A stretch of 64,000 nt of DNA. It comes from Halovenus amylolytica. GTDB taxonomy: Archaea; Halobacteriota; Halobacteria; Halobacteriales; Haloarculaceae. The stretch covers positions 124,001 through 188,000 of the forward strand of contig SAYS01000004.1 of NCBI GenBank assembly GCA_004015825.1. Direction: 5' to 3'. Of the stretch, positions 18,160 to 27,283 are shown in pieces. The notes under the pieces are model-generated. The model did no database searches. It worked only from the letters and a program-made list of their open reading frames with translations, and was not told the origin of the DNA. The number at the start of each line of letters is the position of its first letter. The stretch's first letter is position 1. Made by a program: the position numbers and the translations under genes.

Positions 18160-19206
18160 TTACTCTCGCGGGGCGTTCAGACACATCGTCCCTGGTTTGT
18201 CGCGGCACTGACACTGGCGGTACTGGTAGTACTCCGGTTCGAAATCCGCGATAAAGGGTTCGACGAGGTCGGCGAACAGTTCGCCCATCCGCTCGTCGTC
18301 GTGGGGGATCGGCACGCGGTAGAAGTCCAGCCCGGCCTCTTCTGCTTCCGCTTTCAGTTCCACGTCGAGTTCGGAGAGTGTCTCGCTCTGTTCGTGGAGG
18401 AAGCTGATCGGCTCGACGACGACGCGCTCGGCGTCGAGTTCCTCGATCAGATCCTCGACTTCGGGTTCGGTCCACGGAATGTCGCGGTTCTCGTGGTTCT
18501 GGAAACCGATGTGGTACTCCTGGATGCCGAGCACTGCACTGATGACCTCGCAGAACTCCTCGACGTAGATGTCGTATCGGCTGCCCTCGTTCAGGTAGTG
18601 CTGGGGCGTGCCGTGTGCCGAGTAGACGACCACCGTCTCCTCGTCGTGCAGGTCGAGGTCGTGTTCCTCGGCGAAGTCGGCGATATTTTCGGAACGGACG
18701 CGGTTGTAGGTCGGGTGTTTGTGCCAGCCAGTGATCGCCTCCTGTTCGACGTCCCAGCCCAGTTCTTCGACGGCATCGTCGAGTTCGTCCAGGGCGATGA
18801 CGTTCGTCGAGGGGCCACAGAGTGGGTAGATCGGTAGTCCGACGAGTTTGTCGACGTCGTCGGCCATCGCCTGCGTTGCTGCATCCTCGATGAAGGGTTC
18901 GGTGTACTGCGTGCCGATATAGGTCGTGACGTCGTACCCACGGTCACGAAGCACTGTTTCGGCCATCTCGGCCTGGTGTTGTGCCTGCCCGTTGAGTGGC
19001 GAGCCGCCGATCTCCTCGTACTCCTCGATCAGGCCGGGTGCCCGTCGCTGTGCGAGTTTTCGGGAGCGTTCCCGTGCTGCCTCCTCGGAGTCGGCTTCCT
19101 CCAGGTCCGCGTTCGCGTAGAAGATCCGTTCGAGATAGTCGACGACGCGGTCCCGTTCCGGTTCAGCCGGTTCTCCGAAGTTCAGCAGGACGACACCAGT
19201 GCTCAT
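18160..19206 (-). CDS. hemH: Ferrochelatase
   Basis: 348 residues. It inserts Fe2+ into the porphyrin. Seen: GVVLLNFGEPAEP at the N-terminus, GGSPLNGQAQHQAE, LVGLPIYPLCGPSTN, the catalytic histidine in VVVYSAHGTPQHYL, FQNHENRDIPWTEPEVED and EPISFLHEQSETLSELD. The C-terminal tail has YRQCQCRDKPGTMC, three cysteines that could coordinate an iron-sulphur cluster as in some ferrochelatases. It is the first gene of the hemH-hemG unit. Confidence 0.93.
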   Translation of the reverse strand: MSTGVVLLNFGEPAEPERDRVVDYLERIFYANADLEEADSEEAARERSRKLAQRRAPGLIEEYEEIGGSPLNGQAQHQAEMAETVLRDRGYDVTTYIGTQYTEPFIEDAATQAMADDVDKLVGLPIYPLCGPSTNVIALDELDDAVEELGWDVEQEAITGWHKHPTYNRVRSENIADFAEEHDLDLHDEETVVVYSAHGTPQHYLNEGSRYDIYVEEFCEVISAVLGIQEYHIGFQNHENRDIPWTEPEVEDLIEELDAERVVVEPISFLHEQSETLSELDVELKAEAEEAGLDFYRVPIPHDDERMGELFADLVEPFIADFEPEYYQYRQCQCRDKPGTMCLNAPRE

Positions 19207-19800
19207 AGCTGAGCCTTTGACCTTGGAAAGGTATGTCTGTCGTTTGCGGTGGATGGCGTCTAGGTGGGATTGACGGTGTGCTTGGGAATGCAGTGACAGG
19301 CTGGAGGAGGCTCGATGACACTAGGAATATGAATCTTCCTACGAACAGCAAGAAAGCCCCCGCGCGTTCGCCGGTTCCGACTCGCTGCGCGCTTCCCTCA
19401 CTTCGTTCGGTACAGTGCTTACGTCGTCTCACTCGGCGAACGCACGGCCCCTTTCATAGTGTTTGTTGCGAGTCTTTACCGCCGTAGTGTAACAAGACAT
19501 CGGTTACATGGCGTGAAACACCGATATTTGTAACGTGGTCACGAAAATTACCGCAACAAACACTATCAGTCCCACCCGACATAGCTTGGTTAGTCAGCTG
19601 ATACGGGTGAGACTGGAAGGGGCGAGGGGCTTTCTTGCTGTCTCTAGGGCCCATTTTCACTCAGCTCGGCCAAATAACACGTATATCACATTAACAACAA
19701 TTCGAAAAAGAGGCATACAGTATAAGAGAGTCGAGACAGAATCCGGCTTACGACCAGCCCTGACGCCATTTCCCCGCTCAAACCTGGTCCGGAGCATACG
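19207..19800. other. Intergenic region with nested inverted repeats
   Basis: 594 bp without a credible gene. Short open frames on both strands (19233-19487 forward, 19163-19432 reverse) have no recognisable content. Most of the space is the dyad-symmetric element at 19345-19641. After it comes AT-rich sequence with a TATA-like CAGTATAAGA at about 19718-19727, roughly 75 nt before the moxR ATG. Confidence 0.5.
19345..19641. repeat. Nested inverted-repeat element
   Basis: Outer arms: a 16-bp exact inverted repeat, ACAGCAAGAAAGCCCC at 19345-19360 and its complement at 19626-19641. Inner arms: a 15-bp exact inverted repeat, ATAGTGTTTGTTGCG at 19456-19470 and its complement at 19552-19566. Core: ATCGGT/ACCGAT at 19499-19504 and 19520-19525 inside a longer imperfect stem. 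The left part also carries a GC-rich stretch like intergenic repeats I recall from other haloarchaea. It could be a miniature inverted-repeat element or a structured transcript. No transposase is present. Confidence 0.55.
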
Positions 19801-20763
19801 ATGACCCAGGAGTCCACAATTTCAGACGCAGAACAGACCGCAGGCAGTGTCCTCGATGCAGTCCAGCGAGCAGTGATCAGCGACCGGGCGTTTCTCGAGA
19901 CCGTGTTGCTCGGCCTGCTCGCCCGGGGGCACGTCCTGCTCGAAGACGTCCCCGGCACGGGGAAGACGCTCACCGCACGGAGTATGGCGACCGCACTCGG
20001 ACTCTCCTTCTCGCGGATCCAGTTCACACCGGATCTGCTGCCGGCGGACGTGACCGGTACACACGTCTTCGACGAACAGGAGCAGCGCTTCGAGTTCAGA
20101 GAGGGGCCGATCTTCAGCAACGTCGTCCTCGCCGACGAGATCAATCGGGCGCCACCGAAAACCCAGAGCGCGCTGCTGGAGGCGATGGAAGAGCGCCAGG
20201 TAACAGTCGAGGGCGAGACGAGGGAACTCCCGACCCCGTTTTTCGTCATCGCAACCCAGAACCCCGTCGAACAGGAGGGCACGTTCGCCCTGCCAGAGGC
20301 ACAGGTCGACCGGTTCATGATCAAGACGAGTCTGGGCTATCCGGAGTTCGAGGGCGAACTGACACTGATGAAACGGCGCGCAGACCGGAGGACTCGCAGC
20401 CCGACAGTCGAGTCGGTCCTCTCGACCGAGGAAGTCCGGCGTCTCCAGGAGACCGCCGAAACGGTTCGCGTCGACGAGGATATCATGCGCTATGCTCTCG
20501 AAATCACGCGGGCCACGCGGTCGGATTACCGCGTCCAGATCGGCGTCTCCCCGCGTGGCTCACAGCGCCTCTTCGAGGCGATTCGAGCCCGGGCGATCGT
20601 CGACGGCCGGGAGTACGCGACGCCAGATACGGTCAAGAAGATCGCAGAACCGGTTCTGGCCCACCGGCTCGTACTCACGCCCGACGCACAGGTAAAAGGT
20701 GTCGAGAAAGCAGAGATCATCCGGGATGTGCTGACAGAAACGCCAGTCCCGACGATCGAGTAA
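19801..20763 (+). CDS. MoxR-type AAA+ ATPase
   Basis: 320 residues. Walker A LEDVPGTGKTLTARSMATAL, Walker B NVVLADEINRAPPKTQSAL, sensor FVIATQNPVEQEGTFALPEA, arginine-finger helix QVDRFMIKTSLGYP, and the C-terminal lid (EITRATRSDYRVQIGVSPRG). MoxR ATPases act as chaperones in the assembly or activation of complexes, usually with von Willebrand-type partners. The DUF58/DUF4129 genes that face it at 20818-24160 are its usual companions, although here they are on the opposite strand. Confidence 0.92.
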   Translation: MTQESTISDAEQTAGSVLDAVQRAVISDRAFLETVLLGLLARGHVLLEDVPGTGKTLTARSMATALGLSFSRIQFTPDLLPADVTGTHVFDEQEQRFEFREGPIFSNVVLADEINRAPPKTQSALLEAMEERQVTVEGETRELPTPFFVIATQNPVEQEGTFALPEAQVDRFMIKTSLGYPEFEGELTLMKRRADRRTRSPTVESVLSTEEVRRLQETAETVRVDEDIMRYALEITRATRSDYRVQIGVSPRGSQRLFEAIRARAIVDGREYATPDTVKKIAEPVLAHRLVLTPDAQVKGVEKAEIIRDVLTETPVPTIE

Positions 20764-20817
20764 CCCAATCTCGACTATCGAGTAATCGAGTGAGCCAATC
20801 CTCCACTATCGAGTGCG

Positions 20818-21333
20818 TTACTCCGACGGGATCGGTTCTCTGCGAAGCGCCGCAAACAACACCAGGACTGCGAGGAGAACGAAAAACAGTGCCGAGAGTG
20901 GCTGCCCACCCGCTCCGGCCAGATAGATCAGATAGCCGGCAACCCCCGTGAACACACCGACGGCTACACTCGTTGCCAGCCCGAACAGTTCGAGGGCGCT
21001 CGTGTCCGCGTCGCGCCCGAGTTGCTCGCCGATATCGATCGCTCGCTGGCCGACATCCCAGGCGAGCACCGTCGCGACGAGACCGAGGAGCGTCAGCAGG
21101 ACGGGGGCACCATTGACCGCCCCGGCGACAGTGCCGAGAAGGAGGCCGCCCGCACCACCGGAGACGGCCGAGCGGATGCCTCGCAGGAGCCCCACGGCCA
21201 ACAGCGCGAATCCGACGACACAGAGACCGAGCGCGATCCCGGAGAATGGCCCCAGCGCGGCCAGCACCACCAGCCCCAGCGCTGTGGCAGCGACACTGCT
21301 CACGATTGCAGGGGATCTGTCGATCGGTTTCAT
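20818..21333 (-). CDS. Small polytopic membrane protein of the DUF58 cluster
   Basis: 171 residues. I start at MKPIDRSPAIVSSVAATALG, whose ATG overlaps the DUF58 stop (ATGA). Six or so hydrophobic segments alternate with short glycine-rich loops. It resembles the haloarchaeal DUF7519 family but I am not certain. It is the last gene of a unit with DUF58 and DUF4129 proteins, so it probably belongs to the same membrane assembly. Confidence 0.6.
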   Translation of the reverse strand: MKPIDRSPAIVSSVAATALGLVVLAALGPFSGIALGLCVVGFALLAVGLLRGIRSAVSGGAGGLLLGTVAGAVNGAPVLLTLLGLVATVLAWDVGQRAIDIGEQLGRDADTSALELFGLATSVAVGVFTGVAGYLIYLAGAGGQPLSALFFVLLAVLVLFAALRREPIPSE

Positions 21334-23258
21334 CGTCTCACCGCCCGGTTCGTGAGTACCGTCTCCAGGGGCTGGGTCCACGCCCAGTCGAAGACCGGAA
21401 TGCCTGACTGCCGCAGGTCAGTCACAGTGACCGATCGCCTGAGTCGCGCCAGACGCTGGGAGGCCGTCCGCTCGGCCGTCGGCTCGGGACTGATGACAGT
21501 GACACTGTGGCCGTGCGCCTCGAACTGCTGGAGGTCGTACAGGGTCCGGGGCTCGGACAGCGGCGTAAAGACGAGAATCTGTGCGGTCTCCGGCAGCCGA
21601 CGACCGAGTTCGTGGTTCCAGAGCGGTGTTTCCGAGTTATCGATTGTTCCATCGCTCTCGAAGAGCGGAACCGTACCCAGCAGCCCAGTCCCCTCGTGGC
21701 GGTGGCTGGGGCCCGTTCCCGGTGCCAACCAGCGATCCGCAACTCCGACCGTCGCGATCCCGACCTGATTCCCATCCGCGAGCAGTCGGGTAAAGGTCCG
21801 CTCCGCGCCGGAGACGGCCTGCTCGACTGCAGTCGTGGCGGTTTCGGTCGGCCCGACGTACGCAGATCGCCGGCAATCGACGAGGATCACGACCGTCGCT
21901 GCCCGTTCCTCCCTGAACTCGACTGTCGTCAACTCACCTGTTCGCGCGCGGCGGTTCCAGTCGATCCGCGTGAGCGAATCCCCCGGATGATACTCCCGGA
22001 CGGACTGGAATTCGACACCCGTCCCACCGTTGTCGGTCTCGACCTGCCCGGTGTACGGCGTCGCCTGGTTCCGGAGCGGAACTGACTCCTGGAGTGGCTG
22101 GATCGTCGGACGGCACGTGATCGTCGTGGGATCGGAGAGATACAGCTCCTGTTCGACGGAGCCGGGCAGATTTCTGACGAGTGCCAGCGCCGGCCCGAAC
22201 TCGTGGGTCCCGCGCCGGGCCGTGATCGTATACGACAGCGTGACAGCCTCACCGCCTCGCAGTACCGTTCCGCGGCGGGGCGAGCCCTCGGAGACTGCCA
22301 GCGACTCGGGGACACCATCGACGATGCGCAGATCTGAGAGGAGCCGCGAGCCCTCGTTGTGGACTGTGAGCGTAACCTCGACCGTCTCGCCGGGCTGTGG
22401 CTCTGTCTGACTGATCGAGCGCTCGATTGCGAGGTCGACGGTCCCGACCGGTGTCGACCGGGCGTAGGCAGCGTAGCCGACCCCGACGATTGCCCCGAGC
22501 AAAATCCCCGGATTTCGGGTGAGTGTCCCGACGCCGAGACAGACGAGAACGACGAATCCGATACCGACCCAGTGGTTCGTCTCGCGGCGGTCGCCCGGCG
22601 TCAGCCCGGGCTCCTGGTGGGATTCGGCCGGATCGATCGCTGTCTGCTCGACACCGTCGGGGATCTGTGGGGGAGATCCAGCTGGGGCAGTGCCAGAACT
22701 GTGTTCTTCGGCGCCAGGAGCGACGTTCGACACAGCGACGATTGCCTCGGTGGTCCGGTCGATAAGTTGTTCTCTGTGCGTTCTATCCGCTGGCTTGTCG
22801 CTCCCAGATCCGGACGCCGGGTCACGCAAGAACTCGCCAGCGTCTCGATCAGTCGTCCAGCTTCCGTCGGCCACGCTTTGGCGGGCTTCGGACTCGGAAT
22901 AGCCGCCGTACCGTGTCAGAACTGTCACTGCAGCCTGCCGGAGTCCCGATCTGATCGAGGAGAGACTGGTGGGTTCGACGGCGTCGACTCCGGGAAAGGT
23001 TTCGAGGACAGCATCGAGTCGGTCGCCGGGGACGGCCGTCAGGTTGGGCAGTTCGACATCCGGGGTCTCCGAGAGGCGCGGTCCCTGGCTGCGGCGTTTC
23101 TGGACGACGAGATACGCGTAGCCGAACACGCCGACCGAGAAGAGGACGAGGATCCCGTCTGTTACTGGGATTGGAAGGCTCCCGGGAGCGGTCAGTTCGA
23201 CCACTCCCAGACCGAAGAGAGCGAAGCCACCGATCAGTAACAGGCGTCTGTCGATCAT
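21330..23258 (-). CDS. DUF58 protein with VWA-like domain
   Basis: 642 residues. Two N-terminal hydrophobic helices (5-50), a variable linker, a second hydrophobic pair (about 237-265), an Ig-like segment (ISQTEPQPGETVEVTLTVHN), then the DUF58 core VREYHPGDSLTRIDWNRRAR leading into a VWA-like strand VVILVDCRRSAYVG. The MIDAS DxSxS is not intact (DCRRS). DUF58 proteins pair with MoxR ATPases in envelope and stress functions. Its start overlaps the DUF4129 stop by 4 bp and its stop overlaps the next gene, so the three are one operon. Confidence 0.85.
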   Translation of the reverse strand: MIDRRLLLIGGFALFGLGVVELTAPGSLPIPVTDGILVLFSVGVFGYAYLVVQKRRSQGPRLSETPDVELPNLTAVPGDRLDAVLETFPGVDAVEPTSLSSIRSGLRQAAVTVLTRYGGYSESEARQSVADGSWTTDRDAGEFLRDPASGSGSDKPADRTHREQLIDRTTEAIVAVSNVAPGAEEHSSGTAPAGSPPQIPDGVEQTAIDPAESHQEPGLTPGDRRETNHWVGIGFVVLVCLGVGTLTRNPGILLGAIVGVGYAAYARSTPVGTVDLAIERSISQTEPQPGETVEVTLTVHNEGSRLLSDLRIVDGVPESLAVSEGSPRRGTVLRGGEAVTLSYTITARRGTHEFGPALALVRNLPGSVEQELYLSDPTTITCRPTIQPLQESVPLRNQATPYTGQVETDNGGTGVEFQSVREYHPGDSLTRIDWNRRARTGELTTVEFREERAATVVILVDCRRSAYVGPTETATTAVEQAVSGAERTFTRLLADGNQVGIATVGVADRWLAPGTGPSHRHEGTGLLGTVPLFESDGTIDNSETPLWNHELGRRLPETAQILVFTPLSEPRTLYDLQQFEAHGHSVTVISPEPTAERTASQRLARLRRSVTVTDLRQSGIPVFDWAWTQPLETVLTNRAVRR

Positions 23259-24160
23259 CTGTACGATCGTTCGATCCGTCGGAGCACGTCGACTGCGCGT
23301 TCTTCGCGTTCGGTCGTCGGGCTGTAGCCACCGTATCTAACGTCTTCGAACAGCTCTGTGAGTTCAGTCACGTCCTCGTCGGAGAGGCCGGTCTGGGCTG
23401 CCGCCCGGGCGAACTCCCGTGGTGTCGTCGACTCGTCGTCTGGGGGATCCAGCCGTTCGGTCATCTCCTCCCAGGCGCGGTAGACCTCGTTGTCGATTAC
23501 CTCGTCACGAGGTTCGCGCTGTTCGATCCGGTCGGCTGCCCGGCCGGCGATCTGTCCGACCGCTTCGATCTGTGGTTGGTCGGTCGACTGCTGGGAGTCA
23601 GGCTCTGTCTCGGCCTGGTTCGGCTCGTCCGACTGTCGAAACGCGATTGCGACCCCCAGGATCAGCAGGCCGAAGATTCCGAGCAGGACGACCATCGTCG
23701 AGACGGCAGTCGTTGCAGTCTCACCGGCGCTCTCTCCGAATCCCGGTAATCCGCTGCCGAACAGGGGAAGATCCCCCAGATCGAACAGGAGCGCCACGAC
23801 CTGAACGAACAGGAAGACGAGGACGGCGAATCCAAGCAGATAGGCGACGATCTCGGCGGTTTTGTTTCCATTGGAGCGGAGATATGCGAGAATACCGACG
23901 ACCCCACCTCCCAGAAGGACGAGTACTATCCGTGCGACACCGGCAGGCACACCCCCGCCATCCTCGGGGAGAGTCACGTCGATTAAGCCACCGTCGTACC
24001 CACCATCTCCGCCCGCTCCGGGCTGGACAGTCTCGGCGACCGTCGCAGCGGCGAGGCCGATCGCAAGCACCGAGATGACCGCGATCACGACGACGGTGAC
24101 GGTGTGTCGGTCCACATCGGCTATCGAGGCCAGGTCCTCAAATGCATTGTGCACCGTCAC
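23255..24160 (-). CDS. DUF4129 membrane protein
   Basis: 301 residues with a GTG start. One helix at about 22-45, further helices at about 78-98, 102-128 and 148-175, then a soluble C-terminal DUF4129 domain: VYRAWEEMTERL, TTPREFARAAAQTGLSDEDV, ELFEDVRYGGYSPTTERE. DUF4129 occurs with MoxR, DUF58 and transglutaminase-like genes. It heads the operon and is divergent from the HerA-like ATPase with 77 bp between. Confidence 0.8.
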   Translation of the reverse strand: MTVHNAFEDLASIADVDRHTVTVVVIAVISVLAIGLAAATVAETVQPGAGGDGGYDGGLIDVTLPEDGGGVPAGVARIVLVLLGGGVVGILAYLRSNGNKTAEIVAYLLGFAVLVFLFVQVVALLFDLGDLPLFGSGLPGFGESAGETATTAVSTMVVLLGIFGLLILGVAIAFRQSDEPNQAETEPDSQQSTDQPQIEAVGQIAGRAADRIEQREPRDEVIDNEVYRAWEEMTERLDPPDDESTTPREFARAAAQTGLSDEDVTELTELFEDVRYGGYSPTTEREERAVDVLRRIERSYR

Positions 24161-24237
24161 AGTGTGTGAAACGACCGAAACGTGTCTGTCGCTCGTCTGA
24201 CGGAGAGTTATACGAAGCGGTTCGGTGAGTTACGTAT

Positions 24238-26304
24238 ATGGCTGAAACGGAACGGATTACTGTTGCCGAAGCGAGTGACGGCTTCGGTGGGTCGGAAGAA
24301 CCCGGGACGGAGGTCTCACTGCCGGTCGTCGAACTGTTGACCGGCCGTGGCTTCGTGACGGGCAAATCTGGCAGTGGCAAATCGAACTCGGCGAGCGTCA
24401 TCGCCGAAAAACTGCTCGACAACGGCTTCGGCCTCCTGATCGTCGATATCGACGGCGAGTACTACGGCCTCAAAGAGGAGTACGAGATACTCCACGCTGG
24501 CGGCGACGAGGAGTGTGACATCCAGGTGACGGCCGACCACGCCGAAAAGATCGCCACACTCGCACTCGAACAGAACGTCCCGATCATTCTCGATGTCTCT
24601 AGCTATCTCGACGAGAGCGAAGCACAGGAAATCCTGACCGCCGTCTCCCGGAGTCTCTTCGCGAAGGCAAAGAAGCAGAAACAGCCGTTTCTCATGCTCG
24701 TCGAGGAGGTCCACGAGTACATCCCGGAAAACGGCTCCGTCGGCGAGTGTGGCAAGATGCTGATCAAGATCGGCAAACGCGGGCGCAAACACGGACTGGG
24801 CATCTGTGGCATCAGCCAGCGACCGGCAGACGTCAAGAAAGATTTCATCACGCAGTGTGACTGGCTGCTCTGGCACCGGCTGACCTGGAACAACGATACG
24901 AAGGTCGTCCGCCGGATTCTCGACGGGGATTACGCGACGGCAGTCGAGAACCTCGACGACGGTGAAGGCTTTCTGATGACAGACTGGGCCGAGATGGTTC
25001 AGCGTGTGCAGTTCTATCGCAAGCAGACCTTCGACGCCGGTGCGACGCCTGGACTCGACGACTTCGAGCGCCCGGAGCTCAAAAGCGTCAGCGACGATCT
25101 CGTCTCCGAGCTGCAGGAGATCAGCGAGGAACAGAAACAGACTGAAAACCGCATCGCAGAGCTTCGCGAGCAACTCGACGAGAAAAACTCCCGGATCGCG
25201 GAGCTGGAAACAGAACTCAGGGATGCACGGGATCTCAGCAGGATGGCGGAGCAGTTCGTCGACGCGCTCGTCACGGAGGTCAACGGGCCACAGCCTGGCA
25301 AGACCGAGCGTGAGCGAATGCGTGAATCCCCGCTCGACGATAGCCGACCGAGAGACGAGTTCGTAGCAGGAACAGGTTCGGCGGACGACGCACAGTCGAA
25401 CGGACCACAGGAAGGGAGCGATCAGGAGAACGACGAAAGCGGGACATCAGACGAGTTCTTCACTGCGCTGGCCGACGGTGACAGAGACGGGAGCGACACC
25501 GGATTCGAATTCTTCGGTGACCAGTCAGGTGAGGGTCAGTCCGAAGACGACTCCGGAACCGAAGACAGTGTGCCAGCCACGGAGATCGATGGCTGGTCCG
25601 AGGAAGAGATCGCGACAACCGATGGCGGACAGAAGGCACAGACCAACGGCAACGCCTCGTATTCGAGTGAGTTCAGTGCTGAGGCGATCCGGGACGCGTT
25701 AAACTCTGCATCGAAGAAGACGCTCGACGAACTGCGCGGCGAGGAGTACACCTCGAAAACGGCCCGGGAGCAGATCGAACACTCGAAAGATCCAGAGACG
25801 GAGTTTGTCGGCACGAACAGAGACACCGTCGAGCCGGAAGCGAACGCCGAAGTGGAACCGAAATCGGACGCTGACGCAGACGACTCGGCTACCGAGTTCC
25901 CGTCGTGGGACGACGAATCAGGGGGATCGGCTGAATCAAACAGCGAACCGCTCGATCTTCCGGATCCGACAAAGGAAGACGAGGAGCCACTGACAGTCCG
26001 GGAACTCAAAGCGGAGATTGCCGGGTGGCCGACCAAGACGCGAAAGATGCTCGCGGTCTATCTCCAGGAAGGACCCGAGACGCCGCTCAACGCCCACTTT
26101 TCGGCGGGTGGTGACGGGAGTCGAACGGACGCGTACGCCCACAACAGGCGGATGCGCACGCGCGGCGTCATCGAACACGTCGGGCGGGGGAACTACGACA
26201 GTTGCCTCGAGGAGTTGCTCGCGGATGAACTCCCGGAGTCGTTCGATGCCTCTGAGGTCGGCGAGTACGCGACACGGATCGAAAACTCAGTGATCGAGTC
26301 CTGA
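24238..26304 (+). CDS. HerA-type ATPase (DUF87) with coiled coil and C-terminal winged-helix-like domain
   Basis: 688 residues. Walker A FVTGKSGSGKSNSASVIAEK (about 44-60), Walker B LLIVDIDGEYYG plus FLMLVEEVHEYIPENG, sensor ICGISQRPADVKKDF and arginine-rich KIGKRGRKHG, i.e. a FtsK/HerA ATPase core to about residue 260. A heptad coiled coil follows (EISEEQKQTENRIAELREQL), then about 200 acidic low-complexity residues, and a folded C-terminus (ELKAEIAGWPTKTRKMLAVY). HerA works with NurA in DNA end processing, but no nurA is adjacent, and similar haloarchaeal proteins have unknown roles. A TATA-like GAGTTATACG at 24205-24214 sits 24-33 nt before the ATG. Confidence 0.85.
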   Translation: MAETERITVAEASDGFGGSEEPGTEVSLPVVELLTGRGFVTGKSGSGKSNSASVIAEKLLDNGFGLLIVDIDGEYYGLKEEYEILHAGGDEECDIQVTADHAEKIATLALEQNVPIILDVSSYLDESEAQEILTAVSRSLFAKAKKQKQPFLMLVEEVHEYIPENGSVGECGKMLIKIGKRGRKHGLGICGISQRPADVKKDFITQCDWLLWHRLTWNNDTKVVRRILDGDYATAVENLDDGEGFLMTDWAEMVQRVQFYRKQTFDAGATPGLDDFERPELKSVSDDLVSELQEISEEQKQTENRIAELREQLDEKNSRIAELETELRDARDLSRMAEQFVDALVTEVNGPQPGKTERERMRESPLDDSRPRDEFVAGTGSADDAQSNGPQEGSDQENDESGTSDEFFTALADGDRDGSDTGFEFFGDQSGEGQSEDDSGTEDSVPATEIDGWSEEEIATTDGGQKAQTNGNASYSSEFSAEAIRDALNSASKKTLDELRGEEYTSKTAREQIEHSKDPETEFVGTNRDTVEPEANAEVEPKSDADADDSATEFPSWDDESGGSAESNSEPLDLPDPTKEDEEPLTVRELKAEIAGWPTKTRKMLAVYLQEGPETPLNAHFSAGGDGSRTDAYAHNRRMRTRGVIEHVGRGNYDSCLEELLADELPESFDASEVGEYATRIENSVIES

Positions 26305-26946
26305 TTACAGCGGTTCGACGAGGTCTTCGAGCGCGCCAGCCGGATCGTCGGCTTTCGCGACACCGCTTGCGAGCAAGACACCGTCAGCACCGAGTTCTTC
26401 TGCGGCGACGACGTCCTCCCCTGTCGAGATACCGGCACCACAGTAGACGTCGACCGACGGATCGACCGATTCGGCTGCCTCGACGGCATCGCGGACGATA
26501 TCAGGGTCGGCCTGGCTGACCGGCGTGCCGGAGCCGATGAGTTCCGGTGGTTCGACGGCGACAGAGTCCGGGCCGAGCGCGGCGGCCGCGGCGATCTGCT
26601 CCGGATTGTTCGCACAGACGCAGGTGTCCAGCCCTGTGCGCTCGGCAGCGTCGAGGCTGCCGTCGATATCGGCGAGTTTGAGTCGGTTTTCGGAGTGGTT
26701 CAGCAGTGTCCCCTCCGCGCCGGCGTCAGTCGCTGCTTCGGCGAGTGTGCTGCCGGTGTGGCTACCGTGTTCGTTGGGGCTGACGTGTTGTGCCCACGTC
26801 TGGACACCGGTCTCCGAGACCCGGTCGAGGTGGGCAGCCTGGGGTGCGATTGCGATCTCTGCTTCGTCGCTACTTACTGACGCCGCTGCCTCTGCGACCG
26901 CGACCGGGTCACAGGGGTACGCTTTCAGGTTTACAAGCACGAACAT
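26305..26946 (-). CDS. tpiA: Triosephosphate isomerase
   Basis: 213 residues, the short archaeal form. I start at [17 protein letters not shown]. Seen: the N/K pair in [21 protein letters not shown], the catalytic histidine in [17 protein letters not shown], the loop with catalytic glutamate [16 protein letters not shown], and [12 protein letters not shown] with [10 protein letters not shown]. It interconverts dihydroxyacetone phosphate and glyceraldehyde-3-phosphate. It abuts the herA-like stop with no spacer, in convergent orientation. Confidence 0.95.
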   Translation of the reverse strand: MFVLVNLKAYPCDPVAVAEAAASVSSDEAEIAIAPQAAHLDRVSETGVQTWAQHVSPNEHGSHTGSTLAEAATDAGAEGTLLNHSENRLKLADIDGSLDAAERTGLDTCVCANNPEQIAAAAALGPDSVAVEPPELIGSGTPVSQADPDIVRDAVEAAESVDPSVDVYCGAGISTGEDVVAAEELGADGVLLASGVAKADDPAGALEDLVEPL

Positions 26947-27086
26947 ACCCTGGACTGCGGACGGATCTGTGAAATAGATTGTGTTACCTGGTGTGGGACA
27001 GGAGACCAACGCACACAGATGTCCCCGCGGGGCGTGCGGAATTCGTAACCTTCAATTATCCCTGCGCGGTATCGATAGATGAGTCG

Positions 27087-27161
27087 GGGTTCGTGGTCTA
27101 GATCGGTTATGACACCTCCTTGACATGGAGGAGGCCGGCGGTTCAAATCCGCCCGAACCCA
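27087..27161 (+). tRNA. tRNA-Val (GAC)
   Basis: 75-nt cloverleaf: acceptor GGGTTCG pairs with CGAACCC, anticodon stem CCTCC/GGAGG encloses TTGACAT (anticodon GAC), and the T arm is GGCGG-TTCAAAT-CCGCC. CCA is not encoded. A TTCAATTATC box at 27051-27060 lies 27-36 nt upstream, and a T run (27167-27171) follows as a likely terminator. Confidence 0.95.
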
Positions 27162-27283
27162 CTACAATTTTTGCGAGAGATAGCGAGCAATAATTTCGTA
27201 TCGTGGGGTGGATCTGAACCCTGCCAGTCGCGCGCAACGGAGTGAGCACGTCTGGCTCCGGTTCAAATCCGCCCGAACCCACT
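27139..27283. repeat. Direct repeat of the tRNA-Val 3' end (att-like)
   Basis: 25 bp at 27139-27163, covering the T arm and acceptor 3' strand, recur exactly at 27259-27283, 120 bp downstream. The second copy has no tRNA body. This is the geometry of attL/attR left by a tRNA-targeting integrase, but the 95 bp in between carry no gene, so it is either a deletion scar or an unused tandem site. Confidence 0.7.

Noticed and set aside
19163..19487. Two small open frames over the hemH start and the inverted-repeat element
   Set aside because: Basic low-complexity translations without recognisable content; the region is better explained by the repeat element.
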